Of a DNA stretch of 16,919 nt, positions 1 to 4,711 are shown piece after piece (positions within the stretch are counted from its first letter, which is position 1; the number at the start of each line of letters is the position of its first letter). Origin of the DNA: Brevundimonas sp. UBA5936 (GTDB lineage Bacteria; Pseudomonadota; Alphaproteobacteria; Caulobacterales; Caulobacteraceae); contig DJDA01000149.1 in NCBI GenBank assembly GCA_002430835.1, forward strand, positions 1 to 16,919. Direction: 5' to 3'. Made by a program: the position numbers and the translations under genes. The notes under the pieces were generated by a model. The model was not told the origin of the DNA. It saw only the letters and a list, made by a program, of their open reading frames with translations, and did not search any database.

Positions 1-704
1 TCGCCCGCGCCGGCATCGCCTCGCGCCGCGAGATCGAGCGGATGATCGAGGAAGGCCGTATCGCCAGGGACGGTGTCACGATCGACACCCCCGCGACGCT
101 GCTGACCTCGCTCCATGGCGTGACCGTCGACGGTGATCCGGTCGCTGCGCCGGCCCCCGCGCGCCTGTTCCTGTTCCACAAGCCGACCGGCTTCCTCACC
201 ACCGAGCGCGACCCCGCCGGGCGGCCGACCATCTACGACATCCTGCCCGACGACCTGCCGCGGCTGATGCCGATCGGCCGGCTCGACATGAATACCGAGG
301 GGCTGTTGCTGCTCACCACCGATGGCGAGTTCAAGCGCGAGATGGAATTGCCCTCGACCGGCGTGCCGCGCACCTATCGCGCCCGCGCCTTTGGCGAGGT
401 CAGCCAGCAGCAGCTGGAGGATCTGTTCGACGGCATCGAGATTGACGGCATCCAATATGGTCCGATCGAGGCCAATCTGGAACGGCGCACCGGCCGCAAC
501 CAGTGGATCGAAATGACCCTGACCGAAGGCAAGAACCGCGAAGTGCGCCGCGTGCTCGAACATTTCGAACTCAAGGTCAATCGCCTGATCCGCACCAGCT
601 ACGGCCCGTTCGAACTGGGCGAACTGGCCGGCGGCGCGGTCGAGGAAGTGCGCCAGCATGATCTGGTCGCCTTCCGCAGCAGCCTGAAGAAAGCACAGAA
701 ATGA
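1..704 (+). CDS. rluB: 23S rRNA pseudouridine synthase RluB/RsuA family, 5' end cut off
   Basis: The frame is open from base 3, so the gene begins outside the window; the ATG at 42 is internal. The first residues visible (ARAGIASRREIERMIEEGRI) are the S4 RNA-binding domain of RsuA/RluB enzymes. The catalytic domain follows with the family signature GRLDMNTEGLLLLT; the nucleophilic Asp of GRLD is the codon at 285-287. The later KxNREVRRxxE segment is also typical. The family isomerises a uridine of rRNA to pseudouridine in the cytoplasm; RluB acts at 23S U2605, but RluB, RluE, RluF and RsuA cannot be told apart firmly here. The TGA stop at 702-704 overlaps the rsmD ATG by four bases, so the two rRNA-modifying genes are probably co-translated. 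Confidence 0.9.
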   Translation, partial: ARAGIASRREIERMIEEGRIARDGVTIDTPATLLTSLHGVTVDGDPVAAPAPARLFLFHKPTGFLTTERDPAGRPTIYDILPDDLPRLMPIGRLDMNTEGLLLLTTDGEFKREMELPSTGVPRTYRARAFGEVSQQQLEDLFDGIEIDGIQYGPIEANLERRTGRNQWIEMTLTEGKNREVRRVLEHFELKVNRLIRTSYGPFELGELAGGAVEEVRQHDLVAFRSSLKKAQK

Positions 705-1255
705 GGATCATATCGGGCCAATGGCGCGGCCGTCCGCTGGTCGCGCCCAAGGGCGACGCCACCCGTCCCACCGGCGACCGCACGCGTGAGACGCTCTTTT
801 CGATGCTGGCGAGCCGGCTGGGATCGTTTGAGGGCCTCGCCGTGGGCGACTTCTTCGCCGGATCGGGCGCGCTGGGCTTTGAAGCCCTGTCGCGCGGCGC
901 CGGCTCCTGCCTGTTCGTCGAGCAGGACAAGGCGGCGATCGACGCGATCCGCGCCAATGGCGACAAGCTCGGCCTGCGCCCCGACATTCGCCAGACCAGC
1001 GTGCTCTCGCTCGGCCCGACGAAGACGCCGCTCGACCTCATCTTCATGGACCCGCCCTATGACACCGGTGCGGGCCAGGTCGCACTCGACAAGCTGGCGC
1101 GCCTGGGCTGGACCAGCCCGGCCACCTGGATCAGCATCGAAACCGACCGTCGCGAGGACGTCGCGGTCAAGGGCTTCATCGTCGACGCCGTGCGCGACGT
1201 CGGCAAGGCGCGCCTCACCCTGCTCCGCGCAGAGGATAGCGCGCCCGCCGCGTAA
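701..1255 (+). CDS. rsmD: 16S rRNA (guanine966-N2)-methyltransferase RsmD
   Basis: The 184-residue product starts MRIISGQWRGRPL, the usual RsmD opening. It contains the SAM-binding motif I (DFFAGSGALGFEALSRGA, about residues 50-67) and the catalytic N2-guanine motif IV as FMDPPYDTG (about residues 113-121). RsmD methylates G966 of 16S rRNA in the assembling 30S subunit using S-adenosylmethionine. Length matches the family (about 180-200 residues). The ATG at 701 overlaps the stop of the upstream pseudouridine synthase, which fixes the start. The gene converges on the globin gene with only 15 bases between stops; a strong hairpin at 1272-1297 may end its transcript. Confidence 0.95.
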   Translation: MRIISGQWRGRPLVAPKGDATRPTGDRTRETLFSMLASRLGSFEGLAVGDFFAGSGALGFEALSRGAGSCLFVEQDKAAIDAIRANGDKLGLRPDIRQTSVLSLGPTKTPLDLIFMDPPYDTGAGQVALDKLARLGWTSPATWISIETDRREDVAVKGFIVDAVRDVGKARLTLLRAEDSAPAA

Positions 1256-1270
1256 CGATCAGGCGAGATA

Positions 1271-1717
1271 TCAGGCGGCCTCCGCGTAGGCCGCCTGTTC
1301 CTTGCCGATCAGGATATCGGCCAGGAAAGTATAAGCTTCCGCCCAGGCGGCCAGCACTTCATCGGTCGCCACTTCTTCGCCCAGCACCTCGCGGATGGCG
1401 GGCAGCAGGGCGGCCGCCACCTTGGGATAATGGTCCGGCTGCACGCCCGTATCGACATGGCGCTGCACCATGCGCGCAATCGCGCCGTCCAGCGCCTGCA
1501 ACTTGTCGACATTCTCCGCAAAGCCCAGGATCGCCGCCGCCAGCCGGCGCGGCTGCTCGCCGCTGGCCTGCGCCGCCTGATCGAACATGTCCTTGATCGA
1601 CGCATCCTCGAACAGCCGTGCATACATGCGGGTGGTGATCTCGACGCCATGACGGCGCAGCGCCGGGCCGGTCGCTTTCACGATGGCGATGGTTTCAGGG
1701 GACAGATTTTCGCGCAT
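1271..1717 (-). CDS. single-domain globin of the flavohaemoglobin type (nitric oxide detoxification)
   Basis: The 148-residue product aligns by eye with the globin domain of E. coli Hmp and lacks the FAD/NAD reductase domain. Key haem-pocket residues are present: Tyr32 (B10) in TTRMYARLF, Gln55 (E7) in GEQPRRLA, proximal His87 (F8) in VQRHVDTGVQPDHYP, and Tyr97 and Glu140 at the positions of the Hmp His-Tyr-Glu triad. Such globins bind O2 and dioxygenate NO to nitrate, needing an outside reductase. The ATG at 1717 has AAGGAG six bases upstream. It is divergent from an NsrR-like repressor, with an NsrR-type palindrome at 1744-1766 just upstream of the start, so it is probably de-repressed by NO. 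NO dioxygenase activity is inferred; simple NO or O2 binding is possible. Confidence 0.88.
   Translation of the reverse strand: MRENLSPETIAIVKATGPALRRHGVEITTRMYARLFEDASIKDMFDQAAQASGEQPRRLAAAILGFAENVDKLQALDGAIARMVQRHVDTGVQPDHYPKVAAALLPAIREVLGEEVATDEVLAAWAEAYTFLADILIGKEQAAYAEAA
1272..1297. terminator. hairpin at the rsmD/globin convergence
   Basis: The arms CAGGCGGCCT (1272-1281) and AGGCCGCCTG (1288-1297) are perfectly complementary over 10 bp with a 6-base loop. The hairpin begins 17 bases after the rsmD stop and includes the last codons and stop of the convergent globin gene. No T-run follows, so termination for rsmD is an inference from position and stem strength. Confidence 0.45.
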
Positions 1718-1743
1718 GACAGGCTCCTTATCGGGGACTCGAT

Positions 1744-1766
1744 AAGATCCATTTAATATGCATCTT
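1744..1766. promoter_or_regulatory. NsrR-type operator between globin and regulator
   Basis: A 23-bp imperfect palindrome has arms AAGATCCATTT (1744-1754) and ATATGCATCTT (1756-1766), with 9 of 11 pairs matching around base 1755. This closely resembles the known enterobacterial NsrR site (AAGATGCATTT-type half sites around one central base). It lies 27-49 bases upstream of the globin ATG, where a repressor would cover the promoter. The sequence around it is AT-rich in an otherwise GC-rich region. Confidence 0.75.
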
Positions 1767-1768
1767 TT

Positions 1769-1791
1769 AAGATGTAAATTGAATATATGTT
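1769..1791. promoter_or_regulatory. second, weaker NsrR-like site
   Basis: A second 23-bp element begins with the half site AAGATGTAAAT and ends in ATATGTT. Only 6 of 11 pairs match, mostly the outer ones. Its centre is 25 bp from that of the first site. Its left arm AAGATG also pairs with the right arm CATCTT of the first site (CATCTT-TT-AAGATG at 1761-1774). It sits 34 bases upstream of the regulator ATG, so it could serve autoregulation. Confidence 0.4.
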
Positions 1792-1824
1792 TAAGACGGT
1801 CTACGCGCAGGATAGGAGGGCGCG

Positions 1825-2319
1825 ATGCAATTGACCCGCCACACCGATTATGCGCTGCGCGTGCTGATCCATCTTGCCGCCGTGCCGGGCGGACGGGCGA
1901 CGATCCCGGAAATTGCCGATGCCTATGGCCTGTCGCGCAATCATCTGATGAAGGTGGTGCATGGCCTGGGCCAGAGCGGCTTCATCCGCACCCAGCGCGG
2001 TCGCGGCGGCGGCTTCGCCCTCGCCGCCGATCCTGTCGATATCCGCATCGGCGCGGTCGTGCGCCATAGCGAACCGGACATGGCGATGGCCGATTGCGCG
2101 TCCTGCGCGATCCGCCCGGCCTGTGGCTTGTCGGGCATATTGGCACAGGCGGTCGGCGCCTTCCTGACCGTGCTGGACGGCTATAGCCTGGCCGACGCGG
2201 CGCGTGACCGGGCTGGCCTCGCAGCGCTCATCGCCGCCCTGCCCGGCCCTTCAGCCGCCGATCCCAATCCAGATCTCAGCCCGGCCTGCGCATCCTCTTC
2301 TTCGCCTCGCCCGGATTGA
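1825..2319 (+). CDS. nsrR: Rrf2-family iron-sulfur transcriptional repressor, NsrR-like
   Basis: The 164-residue product begins MQLTRHTDYALRVLIHLA, the typical NsrR opening, followed by a winged helix-turn-helix (IPEIADAYGLSRNHLMKVVHGL, about residues 28-49) and the wing GFIRTQRGRGGGFALA. Three cysteines (Cys91, Cys94, Cys100) form a CX2CX5C cluster, and Asp8 is at the position known to be the fourth ligand in NsrR. The family binds a [4Fe-4S] cluster that NO destroys, releasing DNA. GAGG about 6 bases before the ATG is the ribosome site. Divergent placement from a flavohaemoglobin-type globin and the palindrome between them support NsrR over IscR. The first cysteine gap (X2) is shorter than in E. 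coli NsrR (X4). The last 44 bases overlap the convergent ORF at 2276-2593. Confidence 0.85.
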   Translation: MQLTRHTDYALRVLIHLAAVPGGRATIPEIADAYGLSRNHLMKVVHGLGQSGFIRTQRGRGGGFALAADPVDIRIGAVVRHSEPDMAMADCASCAIRPACGLSGILAQAVGAFLTVLDGYSLADAARDRAGLAALIAALPGPSAADPNPDLSPACASSSSPRPD

Positions 2320-2593
2320 CGCAACCGTCCTGCACGCCCTTGCCGCAGACCGGATAGGCCTTTGCCTCGGTCGGCGGCGGCGTCATGTTGCCGCCGACCG
2401 TCACCGGATTGGCCGCCGTGCCCACCGGCGCGGCCGGATCGCGCGGCGGGTGGGGCAGGGTCAGCACGCCGCTGGACAGCTTGGGTCCGTCGCCGCCGAA
2501 GCGCACCTCCAGCTCGGCCTGTTCGGCCAGGGCTCGAGCGGCGTGCGCCAATGCGCGCTTGAAGGTTTCGACGGGGGTCTCTGCGGCGGCCAT
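2276..2593 (-). pseudogene. chimeric ORF: CobT N-terminus joined to an unrelated secreted-protein tail
   Basis: Read from the ATG at 2593, the 105-residue product opens like the cobaltochelatase subunit CobT (ETPVETFKRALAHAARALAE, then ELEVRFGGDGPKL and LPHPPRD). Real CobT runs to about 600 residues, but after residue ~50 the homology stops. The rest (ANPVTVGGNMTPPP, then YPVCGKGVQDGCVNP with a CX7C pair) is the kind of C-terminus seen on small secreted proteins of sphingomonads. The switch falls at about 2436-2443, at or next to a GATC (2437-2440). The frame is kept across the join, possibly by chance. The product would lack the CobT AAA and metal-binding regions and cannot act as a chelatase subunit. 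It is either a broken gene from a rearrangement or an artefact of joining two DNAs. Both halves are recognised from memory. Confidence 0.6.
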
Positions 2594-2670
2594 GCGCCAC
2601 ACATAGACCATACTGCGGCGGGGGAAAGGGGACGAGGCGTCCCAGGCCGGGGATTCCGTCGCGGCGTCCC

Positions 2671-2910
2671 CTAGCGGCGCGCGGCGCGCTCGACCGGACG
2701 CTTCACCGGCGCTTGTCGGCAGATGTCCTGCCGGACGTTGGAGCCGGTCGGTTGGCCGCGATAGCATTCCTCGCGTATCTCTTCCCCAGGGCGGGGCGCC
2801 GATCGATCACGCACCACGCCGCCTACCGGCATGGCCGCCGCCGATTGGGCGTGGACGGGGGTGGTGGACGAACTCGACAGGAGCAGGCTGAACAGCAGGG
2901 GCGTCAACAT
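2671..2910 (-). CDS. small secreted protein with CX14C motif (paralogue of the next gene)
   Basis: The 79-residue product has a hydrophobic N-terminal signal (LTPLLFSLLLSSSSTTPVHA, cleavage likely after AHA/VHAQ near residue 21) and no other membrane segment. The mature part holds two cysteines in the pattern C-x6-GS-x3-Q-x2-CR-x-x-P, shared exactly in spacing with the gene at 2941-3276. The two cysteines probably form a disulfide in the periplasm. AAGGAG stands about 6 bases before the ATG at 2910. It lies 30 bases downstream of its paralogue and 77 bases upstream of the cobT-like start, all on one strand. I do not recognise a named family; similar small cysteine-pair proteins are common in Caulobacterales and sphingomonads. 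Confidence 0.65.
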   Translation of the reverse strand: MLTPLLFSLLLSSSSTTPVHAQSAAAMPVGGVVRDRSAPRPGEEIREECYRGQPTGSNVRQDICRQAPVKRPVERAARR

Positions 2911-2940
2911 CGGCGTCTCCTTCCTGGCAAAGGCTTCGTG

Positions 2941-3276
2941 TCAGAACACCGGGCGTCCGCCAGGAGAGCGGGGCGCGGGCCGCTCGCCCCAGCGTGAACC
3001 CTGCATGTCCCGCATCATATCGGTCGACATGCGTTCGCGTTGGCTGCTGTTCAGCGGCACCTTGCGGCAGACCCGCTGCTGAATGGTGCTGCCCATGGCG
3101 CGCTCCCATCCGCAGACCGTCCGTGTCGGGCCGTTCGTCACCGTAGGCGGGCGCGCCGAGATGGTGCGCGAAGGCGAACTGGACGCGCTGGGCGCGCGCG
3201 GCTCGGCGACAGCGGCGTTGTCGTCCTGCATCGGTGCGCCGTTCAGCATGAGCAGAGCGAGGACCGGGATCAGCAT
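2941..3276 (-). CDS. small secreted protein with CX14C motif
   Basis: The product has an N-terminal hydrophobic segment (MLIPVLALLMLNGAP), a Ser/Pro/Ala-rich linker, then CGWERAMGSTIQQRVCRKVP, and a basic tail. The CX14C motif matches that of the gene at 2671-2910 position for position at GS, Q, CR and P, so the two look like tandem duplicates. An upstream ATG at 3291 would add five residues, but GGGAG lies about 8 bases before the ATG at 3276, and nothing similar precedes the earlier one, so 3276 is preferred. Function unknown; export to the periplasm is inferred from the signal. Confidence 0.6.
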   Translation of the reverse strand: MLIPVLALLMLNGAPMQDDNAAVAEPRAPSASSSPSRTISARPPTVTNGPTRTVCGWERAMGSTIQQRVCRKVPLNSSQRERMSTDMMRDMQGSRWGERPAPRSPGGRPVF

Positions 3277-3366
3277 GGCGAGAACTCCCATGGGGGCGTC
3301 AGACGCTCACCATGCGGGCAAATGACCCAAGTTACAACATCGTTCTCTCAATGGCTCCGCTTGAGC

Positions 3367-4128
3367 CTAGCGGGGCTTCAGCCGCACGCGCATGACGCCG
3401 CCGGGTCCGACCTCGACGTCAAACCGGCCGGTGGCGCGGACCAGTTCGGACAGTTTGGCGTGACCGTAGGTGCGCTGGTCGAAGTCGGAGTAGGTGTTGC
3501 GCAGGCGGTTGGCGACGCCGCCGATGTTGACCCAGCCGTCGCCGTCCTCATCCATGTCGGCGATGGCGGTGGCGATCAGGGGAACGGCTTCGGCGGGTTT
3601 GCGCTCGGCCGGGGGCGCCGCGGCCACGCCCGCCTCGGCGGCGGCCCTGCCGGTCAGATTCTCGGTGTAGATGAAGCGGGTGCAGGCCTGGCGGAAGCTC
3701 TCGGGCGTCTTGCGCTCGCCGAACCCATAGACCGGCACGCCCTGTTCACGAATGCGCGCCGCCAGGCGGGTGAAGTCGCTGTCCGACGACACCAGGCAGA
3801 AGCCGTCGAACCGGCCCGAGTGCAGCAGATCCATCGCGTCGATGACCAGGGCGATGTCGCCCGAGTTCTTGCCCTTGGTGTTCTGGAAATTCTGCTGCCA
3901 CTGAATCGCCCAGCGCGGCAGGACGTCGATCCAGCTCCGCAGCGCCGGACTGGCCGCGTCGCCGTAGATGCGCCGCGCCGAGGCCTCGCCCAGGGTCGCG
4001 ATCTCGGTGAACAGCGCCTCCGCGATCCGGGCCGAGGCGTTCTCGCCGTCGATCAGCACGGCCAAGCGCGGGGCGCGGGCTGTGGCGTTCAGGGCGTCGG
4101 TCGGCATGGGGGAGGGCCTCGTGTTCAT
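3367..4128 (-). CDS. NYN-domain putative ribonuclease with C-terminal LOTUS/OST-HTH domain
   Basis: The 253-residue product has an N-terminal NYN (PIN-like) nuclease domain with the expected acidic residues: Asp27 in LAVLIDGENAS, Asp91 and Asp97 in NSGDIALVIDAMDLL, and Asp116/Asp118 in LVSSDSDFTRLA. These normally bind a divalent metal at the active site. After an Ala/Pro/Glu linker (about 160-180), residues 181-253 match an OST-HTH/LOTUS domain (AIADMDEDGDGWVNIGGVANRLR, then TYGHAKLSELVRATGRFDVE), an RNA-binding winged helix also found in eukaryotic germ-granule proteins. The architecture suggests RNA cleavage or turnover; substrate unknown. A second possible start at Met8 would not change the domains. 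It is divergent from the gene at 4219, 90 bases apart. Confidence 0.88.
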   Translation of the reverse strand: MNTRPSPMPTDALNATARAPRLAVLIDGENASARIAEALFTEIATLGEASARRIYGDAASPALRSWIDVLPRWAIQWQQNFQNTKGKNSGDIALVIDAMDLLHSGRFDGFCLVSSDSDFTRLAARIREQGVPVYGFGERKTPESFRQACTRFIYTENLTGRAAAEAGVAAAPPAERKPAEAVPLIATAIADMDEDGDGWVNIGGVANRLRNTYSDFDQRTYGHAKLSELVRATGRFDVEVGPGGVMRVRLKPR

Positions 4129-4218
4129 GGGGACGTCGTCCGGAACGCCAGCCTCGACTCCCAGGCGGGCGCGGTCAACCGCGGCTGCTCCCGGTGATGG
4201 GACATGCTACAGCGAGCC

Positions 4219-4647
4219 ATGACCCAAACGCCCCTGCGCCGCCTGATCGACCTGCCCGGCGTCGATGATCTGGAACTGAAGGCGCTGATGAAGCCGCGCT
4301 ACGCCGATCCCGACGCCCGCGACGAATTCCCCGAGATCGACGCCCTGACCCAGGCCCTGTTCGGCCTGACCGTCGAAACGGCTGAGGCTGTTGAGCGGCC
4401 CGGCGATTGGGACGACATCCACCGTCTGTCCGGCGCCGATCTGGCCGAGGCCTTCGAGGCCCTGGGTTGGGACGTGACGGACAAGCGCCGTAAGCCGCTG
4501 CGTCTCATGGCTCACTACGCCCTGCCTCTGGCGCTGGCGATTCGCGGCGTCGCCGGCGAGCTGCCGTTCCACGCCGAGGCCGATCACCCGACCACCGACT
4601 GGGGCGCCGGCCTGGCCGCCGACGCCGCCCGCTTCAGAAAGCGATAG
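4219..4647 (+). CDS. conserved hypothetical cytosolic protein
   Basis: I do not recognise this family. The product of 142 residues (from MTQTPLRRLIDLPG) is acidic, without signal peptide, transmembrane segment or cysteine. It is probably all-helical, with a Leu/Ala-rich segment RLMAHYALPLALAIRGV near residues 95-111 that looks amphipathic, not membrane-spanning. An earlier in-frame ATG at 4204 would add MLQRA, but the sequence before it has no better ribosome site, so 4219 is a preference. Codon use matches the neighbours. It is convergent with the M16 peptidase, with a strong hairpin between them. Confidence 0.65.
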   Translation: MTQTPLRRLIDLPGVDDLELKALMKPRYADPDARDEFPEIDALTQALFGLTVETAEAVERPGDWDDIHRLSGADLAEAFEALGWDVTDKRRKPLRLMAHYALPLALAIRGVAGELPFHAEADHPTTDWGAGLAADAARFRKR

Positions 4648-4654
4648 AACGAAA

Positions 4655-4684
4655 ACGGCCGGCGAGGTCGCCCTCGCCGGCCGT
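4655..4684. terminator. bidirectional terminator between 4219-4647 gene and M16 peptidase
   Basis: A 13-bp perfect stem, ACGGCCGGCGAGG (4655-4667) and CCTCGCCGGCCGT (4672-4684), closes a TCGC loop. It starts 8 bases after the plus-strand stop and 28 bases beyond the minus-strand stop. The AAAA just before it gives a short U-run for minus-strand transcripts, so it fits best as the peptidase terminator, while also blocking the plus-strand gene. Confidence 0.8.
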
Positions 4685-4711
4685 CGTCGCTTCAGACGGG
4701 ATCGAAGCGGC

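Noticed and set aside
1825..2319. IscR in place of NsrR
   Set aside because: No isc/suf genes are adjacent, the divergent partner is an NO-type globin, and the operator has NsrR form. IscR remains a minor possibility because of the cysteine pattern.
3040..4197. Open frame of 385 codons on the plus strand
   Set aside because: Antisense to the NYN-LOTUS gene and to one of the CX14C genes; composition typical of shadow frames.
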